The notes below the pieces were generated by a model. It worked only from the letters and a program-made list of their open reading frames with translations. It was not told the origin of the DNA and did no database searches. The position numbers and the translations under genes are program-made. DNA of 64,000 bases from Rhodanobacter sp. 7MK24 (GTDB taxonomy: Bacteria > Pseudomonadota > Gammaproteobacteria > Xanthomonadales > Rhodanobacteraceae). Location of the stretch: NCBI RefSeq assembly GCF_014842995.1, contig NZ_JACYXL010000001.1, forward strand, positions 125,183 through 189,182, in the 5' to 3' direction. Below are positions 43,729-53,437 of the stretch, one piece after another; the stretch's first letter is position 1; every line of letters starts with the position of its first letter.

Positions 43729-43966
43729 CGGTCTGCACCTGCATGCCATTACGTGCCGGAATCATGCATGCGCGCTGGTGGGCGACGCCGTCGATGCGCA
43801 GGCGACACTCGAAGCAAACGCCCATGCCGCACAGCGGCGCCCGCGACTCGCCGCGCACCGAACGGCGGAAGTGCGGGGTGACCGTGGCGACCGCGGCGGC
43901 AACGCTGCTGCCGTCCGGCATCTCGACCGCGCAACCGTTCACCGTGAGTCGGACCAGACCGCTCAT
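43721..43966 (-). CDS. D-hydroxyproline dehydrogenase, small [2Fe-2S] subunit
   Basis: The 81-residue ferredoxin-like protein has four cysteines placed as in plant-type/SoxA-like small subunits: Cys46, Cys51, Cys54 (LCGMGVCFECR) and Cys67 (QRACM). It would pass electrons between the two flavin subunits. Its ATG overlaps the stop of the upstream flavoprotein gene by four bases (ATGA). It is a genuine gene despite its short length. Confidence 0.88.
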   Translation of the reverse strand: MSGLVRLTVNGCAVEMPDGSSVAAAVATVTPHFRRSVRGESRAPLCGMGVCFECRLRIDGVAHQRACMIPARNGMQVQTDD

Positions 43967-45075
43967 GCCGCGACTCTCGACGGCGCGTAGGGCGCCGGGT
44001 CGATCGCCGGCGTGCGGCCATGGATCAGGTCCAGCAACAGGCGAGCGCTGCCCGGCGCGGTGGTGATGCCGAGGCCTTCGTGGCCGGCAGCTACCCACAG
44101 GTTGGCGCGTCCGGGCACGGCGCCGAGATAGGGCAGCCCGTCGGGCGTGGCGGGGCGGAAGCCGGTCCACGCGCGCAAGGCCTGCAGCTTGCGCAGCACC
44201 GGCATGAAGGCGAACGCACGTTCCAGCATGCGTTGCAGCATGACGGGCGAAACTTCCGCGTCCGCGGCGTCGAACTCGCGCGCGGAGCCGATCAGGATTT
44301 GCCCGGTCGGACGCGGCTGCACATTGAAGGCGACGCTGCTGCCCGCGTCGCCATGCGCGCTATCGGCATAACCCAGTTCGAGCAGTTGGTGGCGCAGCAG
44401 GGCCGGGTAGCGCTCAGTGATCACCAAATGGCCCTTGCGCGGGCGCAGCGGCAGTTGCGGCAGCAACTCGGGCAGCGCGCAGCCAGTGGCGACCAGGGTC
44501 GGCCCAGCCAGCCGGGTACCGTCATCGAGCTGCACGCCGTCGCGGGTCAGCTGTTGCACGCGGCGGCCGGCATGCAGCTGCGCGCCGCGCGATTGCGCGC
44601 GACGCACCAGGTAGCGCGCCACGCGCGGCGGATACACCACCGCCTCGCGCGGCACCAGCATGCCTCCGTGCATGCCGGGCGCCAGCTCCGGTTCCAGCTC
44701 GTAGAGGGTTTTCGCATCGACGGCATGAGCCTGGATGCCGGCGGCGGCGAGCCGCGCGCTGCGTTGTCCGGCCGCACGCAGCTCGTGTTCCCCGCGCGCC
44801 ACCCACAGCGTGCCACAGCGGCTGAATTCGGCTTCCTGCAGGTCGGAGAATTCCTCCCATTGCTGCAGCGAGTAGTGCGCCAATGCGAGTTCCGCCGGGT
44901 CGTCGTCCATGGCCACCAGGTGCCCCATCGCCGCCGCGGTGGCGCCGCCGCCGATCGGGCCGGGCTCGATGATGGTCACACGCAGGCCTTCCGCCGCCGC
45001 TGCATCGGCACAGCAGGCACCGACGATGCCGGCGCCGACCACGATCAGGTCATGGCTGGCGATGCCACCCTTCAT
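43963..45075 (-). CDS. D-hydroxyproline dehydrogenase, DAO-like FAD subunit
   Basis: The 370-residue D-amino acid oxidase/glycine oxidase-like flavoprotein has the N-terminal FAD motif [15 protein letters not shown] (12-26), substrate-domain strands, and the C-terminal FAD segment [20 protein letters not shown]. In this operon it is the catalytic subunit that oxidises cis-4-hydroxy-D-proline to 1-pyrroline-4-hydroxy-2-carboxylate. Its start overlaps the epimerase stop by four bases. A plain glycine or D-amino acid oxidase is possible in isolation, but the companions make the dehydrogenase assignment stronger. Confidence 0.88.
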   Translation of the reverse strand: MKGGIASHDLIVVGAGIVGACCADAAAAEGLRVTIIEPGPIGGGATAAAMGHLVAMDDDPAELALAHYSLQQWEEFSDLQEAEFSRCGTLWVARGEHELRAAGQRSARLAAAGIQAHAVDAKTLYELEPELAPGMHGGMLVPREAVVYPPRVARYLVRRAQSRGAQLHAGRRVQQLTRDGVQLDDGTRLAGPTLVATGCALPELLPQLPLRPRKGHLVITERYPALLRHQLLELGYADSAHGDAGSSVAFNVQPRPTGQILIGSAREFDAADAEVSPVMLQRMLERAFAFMPVLRKLQALRAWTGFRPATPDGLPYLGAVPGRANLWVAAGHEGLGITTAPGSARLLLDLIHGRTPAIDPAPYAPSRVAA

Positions 45076-46013
45076 TCGGCGCCGCTGCCCCAGGCGAAAG
45101 CATCGGCCTCGTCGAACAGCAGGGTCGCGCGGGCAACCACGAACGCGGTGCCGGTGATCTGCGGCAGCACGCCGCGCGGGCCGGGCGCATAGCTCCCCTC
45201 GAACACGCTGCCGAGGATGCTTTCCTGCCGCCACGGCGCACCGGGCGCCAGCTTGCCGTCGGCGGCGAGGCAGGCCAGCTTGGCGCTGGTGCCGGTGCCG
45301 CAGGGCGAACGGTCGTAGGCCAGGCCGGGGCACAGCACGAAGTTGCGCGCGTCCAGACCGGGGTGCGGCGAGGCGCCGTTGATCTCGATGTGATCGATCT
45401 CGGCGCCGTCCGTGCCGGCGATGCCGTTCGATTCAAGCGCGCGGCGAATCGCCTCGGTGTAAGCGGTGAGTTCGCGCTGGTGCCGGATTTCCAGCGGCAG
45501 CGGCGTGTCCCCGGTGATGAAGAACCAGTTGCCGCCCCAGGCGATGTCGCCGGTGACGCGGCCATAGCCCGGCACGTCGACGCCGACTCCGGCGGCGTGG
45601 CGGTAGCTTTCCACGTTGCCCACGGTGACGCGGCCGTCGTTATGCAGCTCGGCCTCCACGGTGCCTACCGGCGTGTCGATGCGGTGCCTGCCCGGAGCGA
45701 TGCGGCCAAGATGCTGCAATGTGCGCACCAGGCCGATCGTGCCGTGGCCGCACATGCCGAGGTAGGAAACATTGTTGAAGTAGATGACGCTGGCGCAGGC
45801 GCCGGCCGTCTGCGGCGGCAGCAGCAGCGCGCCGACGACGGTGCTGCTGCCGCGCGGCTCGCATGCGATGGCGCTGCGCCAGCGGTCGAAATCGCGGCGG
45901 AAGCGTTCGCGCTGTTCCATCAGCGTGCCGTTGCCCAGATCGGGGAACCCGCTGATGACGACGCGGGTGGGTTCGCCGCCGGTATGGGAGTCGATCACGT
46001 CTATCGTAGTCAT
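45072..46013 (-). CDS. 4-Hydroxyproline 2-epimerase (proline racemase family)
   Basis: The 313-residue protein has the two catalytic cysteines of 2-epimerases: Cys88 ([10 protein letters not shown]) and Cys238 ([10 protein letters not shown]), on opposite faces of the substrate. Having Cys at both sites fits 4-hydroxyproline epimerase or proline racemase; a Thr at the second site would point to a dehydratase. It interconverts trans-4-hydroxy-L-proline and cis-4-hydroxy-D-proline, the entry step of the pathway. It is the first gene of the cluster, and its promoter should lie in 46014-46245. No local regulator is present. Confidence 0.92.
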   Translation of the reverse strand: MTTIDVIDSHTGGEPTRVVISGFPDLGNGTLMEQRERFRRDFDRWRSAIACEPRGSSTVVGALLLPPQTAGACASVIYFNNVSYLGMCGHGTIGLVRTLQHLGRIAPGRHRIDTPVGTVEAELHNDGRVTVGNVESYRHAAGVGVDVPGYGRVTGDIAWGGNWFFITGDTPLPLEIRHQRELTAYTEAIRRALESNGIAGTDGAEIDHIEINGASPHPGLDARNFVLCPGLAYDRSPCGTGTSAKLACLAADGKLAPGAPWRQESILGSVFEGSYAPGPRGVLPQITGTAFVVARATLLFDEADAFAWGSGAE

Positions 46014-46245
46014 GCGCTTATGCTCGCCCCGCCGCGGCCGGGCGTCTATGGGCTCTTGCGGTTCGCCGATGCGGAAATCGGCATACTTCGATGGCCTGCC
46101 GGATCGGCGCAGTGGCCGCGGAAATTCCGGCGGACGAAGTGAATGCGCCGCTCGGCGGACGGCCCGGCATGGCGCTTCTCGTGAAGGAAACGGCGGCCCG
46201 CTACGCGTACGCCAATTTCATCCCGGCGCAACGAGGGGATCGCCG

Positions 46246-47976
46246 TTAGCCGCCGAGTTGCGCCAGCAGCTCGGCCACGCGCTCGTGGGTGGTGGCGCGC
46301 AGCAGGCGAGCGCAGTGGCTGCGCAGCATGGCATGGTCCAGCGTGGCGAGGCGATCGCGCACCAGCAGCAACTGGCTGGGGTGCATGCTGAATTCGGTGA
46401 GGCCGAGCGCGAGCAGCATCGCGGTGAAGTTCACGTCGCCGCCGATTTCGCCGCACAGGCTTACCGGCTTCTTCGCGCGGCGCCCCGCGCCGATCACGTG
46501 CGAGAGCAGGCGCAGCAAGGCCGGCTGCAGCGGGGTGTAGATGTTGTCCAGCGCGTCGTTGCCGCGGTCGGCGGCGAGCACGTACTGAGCGAGATCGTTG
46601 GTGCCGATGGCGAGGAAGTCGGCATGTTCGAGCAGCGAGCGCACGTTGATCGCGGCGGCGGGCACTTCGATCATCGCGCCCAGCGGCAGTTTCTCGGGCA
46701 GGTCGATGTTCTCGCGCTTCAGGTCCTGCCGCGCCAGCTTGAACAGTGTGCGCACCGCGATCAGTTCGTCCGGCTGGGTCACCATCGGCACCAGCACGCG
46801 CATCGGGCCGTAGCAGGCGGCGCGCAGGATGGCGCGGATCTGCGTGGTGAACACCGCAGGGTAGCGCAGCGACAGACGCACGCCACGCACGCCCAGCGCA
46901 GGATTGTCTTCGCCGCGCATCACCAGGCCGGCGGCGTCGGCCTTGTCGGCGCCGAGGTCCAGCGTGCGGATCGTGACCGGCAGGCCGCCCATGCCCAGCA
47001 CCAGGTCGCGGTAGGCATTGAACTGCTCGTCTTCCGTGGGCAGGCCTTTGTGGCGCAGGAACAGGAATTCGGTGCGGTAGAGGCCCACGCCGTCGGCGCC
47101 GCGCGTGCGCGCCAGCGCAACATCGGTGGGTGTTTCCGCGTTCGCCAGCAGGCGGATGGCCACTTCGTCGCGGGTGCGCGTGGCCGCGTTGGCAAGCGTG
47201 GCCAGGCGGCGGCCCTCGGCGGCGGCCTCGCGCTGCCACGCGCGGTAGCGGGCGAGGTCCTGCGCGGTGGGGTGCACGATGGCCTCGCCGCGGTCGGCGT
47301 CGAGCAGGATCAGGTCGTCGTCGTGCAGCAGCGACAGCGCATCGCGCGCGCCCACCAGCATCGGCAGGCCAAGGCTGCGCGCGAGGATGGCGCTGTGCGA
47401 GTACGCGCTGCCGGAACTGGTGACCGCGCCGAGCAGGCCGTTGCCGGCCAGCTGGGCCATGTCGGCCGGTGCGATGGTGTCGGCGATCAGGATCTCGCCC
47501 ACGCGCGCAGCGATCTTGCGTTCTTCCGGTGTGGTGTGGCGCTGCAGGGCCGAGACCACGCGGGCGATGACCTGGTCGATGTCCTCCTTGCGGCTGCGCA
47601 GGTAGGGATCGTCCATCGCCTCGAACACTGCGGCCAGGCGATCGCGCTGTTTCTTGAGCGCGGCGGCGGCGCGGTAGTGGCCGATCTTCACCAAGTCGTC
47701 GAGGCCGCGCAGCAATTCGGCATCGTCCAGCAGCAGGCTGTGCGCGTCGATGAACTCGTTGACCTCGCGTGCCAGCGCGCCGTGCAGCTTGCCGCGCAGT
47801 TCGCGCAGCTCCTGCCGCGCCGTGTCCAGCGCGCGATGCAGGTGCTCCAGCTCGGCTTCGACTTCGTCCTCGGCCAGCGGGCGGTTGTCCACGGCGTAGC
47901 GGCTGGGGCGCACCAGGCGTGCGCGCCCCAGCGCCATGCCGCGCGAGGCCAGGGTGCCGGGCAGGACATGCCTCAT
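46246..47976 (-). CDS. ptsI: Enzyme I, phosphoenolpyruvate-protein phosphotransferase
   Basis: The 576-residue protein has the standard EI length. The N-terminal HPr-binding helical domain is followed by the phosphorylated His194 (SAYSHSAILARSLGLPMLVG in outline). The PEP-binding barrel carries ADGVGLYRTEFLF and the active-site Cys in VSLCGEIGGD (about residue 500). No GAF domain is attached, so this is ptsI-type, not ptsP (EINtr). It passes phosphate from PEP to HPr. It is the last gene of the regulatory PTS block, starting five bases after ptsH. Confidence 0.93.
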   Translation of the reverse strand: MRHVLPGTLASRGMALGRARLVRPSRYAVDNRPLAEDEVEAELEHLHRALDTARQELRELRGKLHGALAREVNEFIDAHSLLLDDAELLRGLDDLVKIGHYRAAAALKKQRDRLAAVFEAMDDPYLRSRKEDIDQVIARVVSALQRHTTPEERKIAARVGEILIADTIAPADMAQLAGNGLLGAVTSSGSAYSHSAILARSLGLPMLVGARDALSLLHDDDLILLDADRGEAIVHPTAQDLARYRAWQREAAAEGRRLATLANAATRTRDEVAIRLLANAETPTDVALARTRGADGVGLYRTEFLFLRHKGLPTEDEQFNAYRDLVLGMGGLPVTIRTLDLGADKADAAGLVMRGEDNPALGVRGVRLSLRYPAVFTTQIRAILRAACYGPMRVLVPMVTQPDELIAVRTLFKLARQDLKRENIDLPEKLPLGAMIEVPAAAINVRSLLEHADFLAIGTNDLAQYVLAADRGNDALDNIYTPLQPALLRLLSHVIGAGRRAKKPVSLCGEIGGDVNFTAMLLALGLTEFSMHPSQLLLVRDRLATLDHAMLRSHCARLLRATTHERVAELLAQLGG

Positions 47977-47981
47977 TCCGA

Positions 47982-48251
47982 TCAGGCTCCTTCGTCGAAT
48001 TTGCGGTCGAAAAGATCGGCCACGGCATCCAGCGCCGCCTGCTCGTCCGGGCCATCGGCGCGGATCGTCAGCGACGTGCCGATGCCGGCGGCCAGCATCA
48101 TGACGCCCATGATGCTCTGCGCGTTGACTTCGCGGCCCCTATTCAGCAGCAGCACGGTGGATTTGTAGCCCTGCACCAGTTGCACCAGCTTGGCCGAAGC
48201 GCGCGCGTGCAGGCCGAGTTTGTTGGAGACGACGATTTCTTTTTCAAGCAT
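47982..48251 (-). CDS. ptsH: HPr phosphocarrier protein
   Basis: The 89-residue HPr has His15 in KLGLHARAS, the EI phosphorylation site. It also has Ser46 in AQSIMGVMML, the site modified by HPr kinase. Both residues are intact, so the protein can take part in PEP-dependent relay and in HprK control. The gene lies between the EIIA and EI genes. Confidence 0.95.
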   Translation of the reverse strand: MLEKEIVVSNKLGLHARASAKLVQLVQGYKSTVLLLNRGREVNAQSIMGVMMLAAGIGTSLTIRADGPDEQAALDAVADLFDRKFDEGA

Positions 48252-48274
48252 GGGTCAGGCTTTTCGAGAATGGC

Positions 48275-48673
48275 TCATGGACAGGCTTTGTCGATGAAGA
48301 TGCCGCCGCGGCCGCCGCTGGCCGCGATCTCGGCTAGTTCGTCCAGCGTCTTGTCGGAGTAATTGAGCACGCGCAGCAACATCGGCAGGTTGAGGCCGGA
48401 TACGCAGCGCAGACGCACGCCCAGCGAGCTGAGCGACAGCCCGATATTGCAGGGCGTGGCGCCGTAGAGGTCGGCCAGCACCAGCACGCCCTCGCCCTGG
48501 TCGAGCGCACGCGCATGGCGCGCGGTGAGCGTGCGCATCACGTCGGGATCGGCCTGCGGCGGCACTTCCACTGCCTCCACCTGCAAGGGCAGTTTCGGCA
48601 TCACGTGATGGGCGGCGGAAATCAGTGCCTGGCCGACCGCCTCGTGGGTCATCAGCAGCACGCCGACGCTCAT
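48275..48673 (-). CDS. PTS EIIA, mannose/fructose family
   Basis: The 132-residue protein is an EIIA of the mannose superfamily. The phosphorylation site is His10 (GVLLMTHEAVG), with the typical VLADLYGATPCN segment near residue 70. There is no EIIB, EIIC or EIID partner in the window, so it probably serves as a phosphorylated regulator rather than a transporter part. It lies 43 nt after rapZ and 23 nt before ptsH. Confidence 0.88.
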   Translation of the reverse strand: MSVGVLLMTHEAVGQALISAAHHVMPKLPLQVEAVEVPPQADPDVMRTLTARHARALDQGEGVLVLADLYGATPCNIGLSLSSLGVRLRCVSGLNLPMLLRVLNYSDKTLDELAEIAASGGRGGIFIDKACP

Positions 48674-48716
48674 GGCCGTGCTTCCGTCTGGTTGGTTTGT
48701 CGCGGCGACATGGCAG

Positions 48717-49616
48717 TCAGTCCAGCTCACGGTGGAAGGTGAGCACGCCTTCGCGCGTAGCGCGGTAATGCGCGGCGAGTTGCTCGACGAGGTATACCGA
48801 GCGATGGCGGCCGCCGGTGCAGCCGATCGCGATCGTGACGTAGCTGCGGTCGTCCTGTTCGAAGCGCGGCAACCATGCATCCAGCCAGCGCGTGGTGTCG
48901 GCGAGGTATTCGTTGACCAGCGGCTCGGCTTCGAGGAACTCGCGCACCGGCGCGTCCTTGCCGGAGAGCGGGCGCAACTTCGGTTGCCAATGCGGGTTGG
49001 GCAGGCAGCGCGCGTCGAACACGAAATCCGAATCCAGCGGCAACCCGCGCTTGAACGCGAAGGACTGGAACATCAGGGTCATGCCCTCGGTGGCCTGCGC
49101 GTAGCCCGTAGCGACCAGCCGGCGCAACTGGTGCACGTTGAGTTCGCTGGAATCGATCACCTTCTCGGCAATCGCCATCAGCGGGCGCAGCAGGCGGCGT
49201 TCCTCTGCGATCGCGTTGGCCAGCGACTTGCCGCGCGTGGCGAGCGGATGGCGACGACGGGTTTCCGAATAGCGCTTGAGCAGCACATCGTCGCTGCAGT
49301 CGAGGAAGATCAGGTGCAACTGCACGCCGGTGGCGGCCAGTTCGGAAAGCGCCTCGGGCAGGTGTTCGAGGTCGGCGCCGCGATTGCGCACGTCCACGCC
49401 CACCGCGATGCGCCGGTAACGGCCCGCGCCGCGTCCCGCCGCGTCCACCAGTTGCGGCAGCAGCGAGGGCGGCAGGTTGTCCACGCAGTAGAACTCCAGA
49501 TCCTCCAGCGCGCGCAGGGCCACCGTCTTGCCGCCTCCGGACATGCCGGTGAGCACGATCAGGTGGGTTTCGTGCGGGTTGGTGAACAGGTTGCTCGGTG
49601 TGGATTCTTCGATCAT
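48717..49616 (-). CDS. rapZ: RapZ, RNase adapter / nucleotide-binding protein
   Basis: The 299-residue protein has Walker A GMSGGGKT (24-31), the DLEFYCVDNLP segment and the conserved C-terminal CTGGRHRSV loop. In E. coli, RapZ guides RNase E to the small RNA GlmZ and so controls glucosamine-6-phosphate synthase. The same gene next to hprK/ptsH is common in proteobacteria. It starts 13 nt after the hprK stop. Confidence 0.94.
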   Translation of the reverse strand: MIEESTPSNLFTNPHETHLIVLTGMSGGGKTVALRALEDLEFYCVDNLPPSLLPQLVDAAGRGAGRYRRIAVGVDVRNRGADLEHLPEALSELAATGVQLHLIFLDCSDDVLLKRYSETRRRHPLATRGKSLANAIAEERRLLRPLMAIAEKVIDSSELNVHQLRRLVATGYAQATEGMTLMFQSFAFKRGLPLDSDFVFDARCLPNPHWQPKLRPLSGKDAPVREFLEAEPLVNEYLADTTRWLDAWLPRFEQDDRSYVTIAIGCTGGRHRSVYLVEQLAAHYRATREGVLTFHRELD

Positions 49617-49629
49617 GAACAGGCTCTAC

Positions 49630-50580
49630 TCACCATGGCGGCAGCCGGCGCAGCTGATGCGCCTGGCGGTCGATGAAGGTCTGCGCCGGGTCGATGCCCT
49701 TGCTCTTCAGCGCGTGGCTGCGCACGGCTGCTTCGACCAGCACGGCGATGTTGCGGCCCGGCGCCACCGGGATGGTGATCATCGGCACCCGCACGTCGAA
49801 CACCTCGCGGTGGCCGGTGTCGCCGGTCAGGCGGGTCAGCGCGTCGATGTCCTCGCCTTCGCGCAGCGGCTTCAGGTGGATCACCAGCCGCAGGTACTTG
49901 GACGGCTTGACGGACATATGGCCGAACATCTCGCGCACGTTGAGCACGCCGAGGCCGCGCACTTCCAGCAGGTCCTGCAGCAGCTCGGGGCAGGTGCCGT
50001 CGATCACGTCGGGTGCGATCAGGGTGAACTCGGTGGCATCGTCGGCCACGAGCCGGTGGCCGCGGCTGATGAGTTCCAGCGCCAGTTCGCTCTTGCCGGA
50101 ACCTGCCTCGCCGGTGATCAGCACGCCGATCGAGAACACTTCCAGGAACACGCCATGCAGGGTGACCTTGGCCGCCAGCTGGCGTGCGAGGTGGTACTGC
50201 AGGAAGGTCAGCAGCTCATGCCCACGCTTCGAACTGACCCACAGCGGGGTGTCGGTTTCCTCGGCCACCTCGCGCAGATCCGAGGGGATGGTCTGATCCT
50301 TGGTGACGATCATCGCTACCGGACGGGTGGCGGCGATCTTGTGGATCGCTTCCCAGCGCTGGCGCGAGTCCATGGCGTCGAGGAAATTCAGTTCCTCCGA
50401 GCCGATGATCTGGATCTTGTTCGGGTAGATGACGTTGAGATAGCCGATCAGCGAAGGTCGGCGCGATTGCGCCACGTTGGGTTCCAGCATGCGCGATTCG
50501 CCGCGCATGCCGGCGATCCAACGCAGCGCCATGCGCTCGTTGACGCCGTCGAAGAGTTGTCGTGCGGTGAGCCGATCCAA
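49630..50580 (-). CDS. hprK: HPr kinase/phosphorylase
   Basis: The 316-residue protein has the HprK N-terminal domain ([15 protein letters not shown]-like segment). The P-loop kinase is next: Walker A GEAGSGKS (157-164), [10 protein letters not shown], and the signature [16 protein letters not shown]. It phosphorylates and dephosphorylates HPr on Ser46. The start is TTG at 50580 with AAAGGA about eight bases upstream. This gives the usual length; no ATG stands between it and the preceding stop in the right place. Confidence 0.93.
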   Translation of the reverse strand: MDRLTARQLFDGVNERMALRWIAGMRGESRMLEPNVAQSRRPSLIGYLNVIYPNKIQIIGSEELNFLDAMDSRQRWEAIHKIAATRPVAMIVTKDQTIPSDLREVAEETDTPLWVSSKRGHELLTFLQYHLARQLAAKVTLHGVFLEVFSIGVLITGEAGSGKSELALELISRGHRLVADDATEFTLIAPDVIDGTCPELLQDLLEVRGLGVLNVREMFGHMSVKPSKYLRLVIHLKPLREGEDIDALTRLTGDTGHREVFDVRVPMITIPVAPGRNIAVLVEAAVRSHALKSKGIDPAQTFIDRQAHQLRRLPPW

Positions 50581-50707
50581 GCTTCGGTCCTTTGCGTCGC
50601 GCGCCGCGCGTGGAGGTTGCGGCGGAGCAGGGCCATTGTGCCAGCTTGGGGCGGAGCTGTGCGGGGAAGAGCAGGCCGCCCGTGCGCTGGGCGGCCTGCG
50701 GCAAGCG

Positions 50708-51031
50708 TCAACCGTACTGCACTTCCGTGCGCGTGGCGCGATGGTGCTTGTCCACGATCTTTTCGCGGTGGCGGCGCAGTTGTGCCACCAGCTTGTCGAA
50801 CAGTGCGTCGATGGAGGCGTACATGTCCGCCTCGGCGGCCTCGGCGTGCAGGGTGGCACCCGTGATACCCAGCGTGGCATCCGCGCGATGTCGCAGCTTG
50901 TCCACCGAGAGGATCACGGCGAGGCTGACCAGCTTGTCATCGAGGCGGTGGAGGCGGTCGAGCCTGGACTCGACGTGTTGACGCAGCGCGGGGGTGACAT
51001 CGATCTGCTGGCCGCTGAGTTGGAATTGCAT
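50708..51031 (-). CDS. hpf: Ribosome hibernation-promoting factor
   Basis: The 107-residue short-form HPF/YfiA protein ([17 protein letters not shown]...[23 protein letters not shown] in outline) binds the 30S subunit during stationary phase. An excellent ribosome binding site (AGGAGG) precedes the ATG. The 130-nt gap to rpoN contains a GCCGCG-TTT-CGCGGC hairpin (51056-51070). Confidence 0.94.
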   Translation of the reverse strand: MQFQLSGQQIDVTPALRQHVESRLDRLHRLDDKLVSLAVILSVDKLRHRADATLGITGATLHAEAAEADMYASIDALFDKLVAQLRRHREKIVDKHHRATRTEVQYG

Positions 51032-51161
51032 GGTACGCCTCCTCTGGTGGTGCAGGCCGCGTTTCGCGGCGGGATCGGCGCGCTTCGGTGGATGCGGGCG
51101 CGCCTTCGAACATCCTTCGCTACAAATATGAGAGCGTTTTTCCGGGGAGCAAGTTCCCTGC

Positions 51162-52628
51162 TCAACTCTTGCGCTGGCGTTCGCTGGAACTCGGGATGCG
51201 CAATCCCTCGCGATATTTGGCCACGGTGCGTCGCGCGACCTGGATGCCTTTGCTTTTCAGCTCTGCGGCCAAGGCCTGGTCGGACAGCGGCTTGCGCGGA
51301 TTCTCCGCATCGATGAGCTTGCGCAGCATCGCCTGGATCGCCGTGGCCGAGGCGCTGCCGCCGTCTTCGGTGGAGACGCCGCTGGAGAAGAAATATTTCA
51401 GCTCGAAAGTGCCGCGCGGCGTATGCAGGTACTTGCGCGTGGTAACGCGCGAGATGGTGGATTCGTGCATGCCAACCTCCTCCGCCACTTCGCGCAACAC
51501 CAGTGGATGCATTGCCTCCGGCCCGTAGTCGAGGAAGGCACTCTGTCGCCGCACGATGGCGCCGGCCACCTTGAGCAGGGTTTCGGCACGCGACTCCAGG
51601 CTCTTTAGCAGCCAGCGCGCCTCCTGCAGTTGGCCCTTCATCCAGTTGGCGTCGTCGCCGCGCGCGCGGGCGATCAGGTTGCAGTAGTGCTGGTTGAGGC
51701 CGAGCCGCGGCTGCGCGTCCGCATTCAGGCGCACCTGCCAGCGACTGCCTTCGCGCACGGCATAGACGTCCGGCGCCACGTATTCCACCGGGGTGGCGTC
51801 CAGCGCCGCGCCGGGGCGTGGGTCGAGGCTGCGGATCAGGGTGGCGGCGGCGGCCACTTCTTCCTCGTCGGCGCGAAGCTTGCGCGCGAGTTTCGCGACG
51901 TCGTTGCGTGCAAGCAGTTCCAGTTCGTTTTCCACGATGGCGAGCGCCAGCTCGCGTTGCGGCGTGCTGGGGTCGAACTGCTGCAGCTGGCTGCGCAGGC
52001 AGTCGCGCAGGTCCAGGCTGGCCACGCCCAATGGGTCGAAACCCTGCAGGCGGCGACGCACGGCCTCGATCTCGGCGAGACTGGCGTCGAGGTTGTCGGG
52101 CAGCGCCGTGCGCACGGCTTCGATGCCGTCGGCGAGATAGCCGTCGGCGTTCAGCGCGTCGATCATCACCGTGGCGATGGCGGTCTGGCGCGGGTTGAAG
52201 CCGGCCAGATTGAGCTGCCACAACAGATGCTGCTGCAGGGTTTCGGGCGCGGCGTTCTGCGGCTCGAAGTCTTCGTCGCCACGCGCGTTGCCGCTGGCGG
52301 AGCTGCTGGAAAAGTCGATGGGGGTTTCGACATTGCCGCCGCCGTCGTCGGTCCACTCGGCACTGTCGTCGGCGTCGATGCCGTGGTCGGTGACGGCCTC
52401 GGCGGGGCCGGGCGTCTGCGCGTATTCGGCTTCCGGTGCGGCTTCGTCCGCGCTGGCGTCGCTGTCTTCGCTCTCGTCGGCGAATTCCAGCAGCGGGTTG
52501 CCTTCGGCGATTTGCCGCAGTTCGGTTTCCAGCTCAAGTTGCGACAATTGCAGCAGCCGGATCGCCAGTTGCAGTTGCGGCGTCAGGGTGAGCTGCTGAT
52601 GGAGACGAAATTGCAGTGCAGGTTTCAT
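51162..52628 (-). CDS. rpoN: RNA polymerase sigma-54 factor
   Basis: The 488-residue protein has a Gln/Leu-rich activator-interacting N-terminus (MKPALQFRLHQQLTLTPQLQ), an acidic linker (about 60-130), the core-binding region and the C-terminal helix-turn-helix. The RpoN box is ARRTVAKYRE, at about 465-474. It directs transcription from -24/-12 promoters with bacterial enhancer-binding proteins. It follows lptB after 86 nt, the classical order. Confidence 0.96.
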   Translation of the reverse strand: MKPALQFRLHQQLTLTPQLQLAIRLLQLSQLELETELRQIAEGNPLLEFADESEDSDASADEAAPEAEYAQTPGPAEAVTDHGIDADDSAEWTDDGGGNVETPIDFSSSSASGNARGDEDFEPQNAAPETLQQHLLWQLNLAGFNPRQTAIATVMIDALNADGYLADGIEAVRTALPDNLDASLAEIEAVRRRLQGFDPLGVASLDLRDCLRSQLQQFDPSTPQRELALAIVENELELLARNDVAKLARKLRADEEEVAAAATLIRSLDPRPGAALDATPVEYVAPDVYAVREGSRWQVRLNADAQPRLGLNQHYCNLIARARGDDANWMKGQLQEARWLLKSLESRAETLLKVAGAIVRRQSAFLDYGPEAMHPLVLREVAEEVGMHESTISRVTTRKYLHTPRGTFELKYFFSSGVSTEDGGSASATAIQAMLRKLIDAENPRKPLSDQALAAELKSKGIQVARRTVAKYREGLRIPSSSERQRKS

Positions 52629-52714
52629 GCCGGCCCGTGGAATGGACTGGCAGTCATCCTACTCCGCAGCCGGCGGGCGCGGCCATAGCCAGTTCGCCCG
52701 CCGTGAAGCCAACG

Positions 52715-53434
<720 letters not shown>

Positions 53435-53437
53435 CGA

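Noticed and set aside
46246-47976. ptsP (EINtr with GAF domain)
   Set aside because: The protein has only the 576-residue EI core and no N-terminal GAF domain, so ptsI is the correct type.
45784-48168. A 794-codon open frame on the plus strand opposite the epimerase and ptsI genes
   Set aside because: It spans three real genes and two spacers on the other strand and shows only GC-driven composition.
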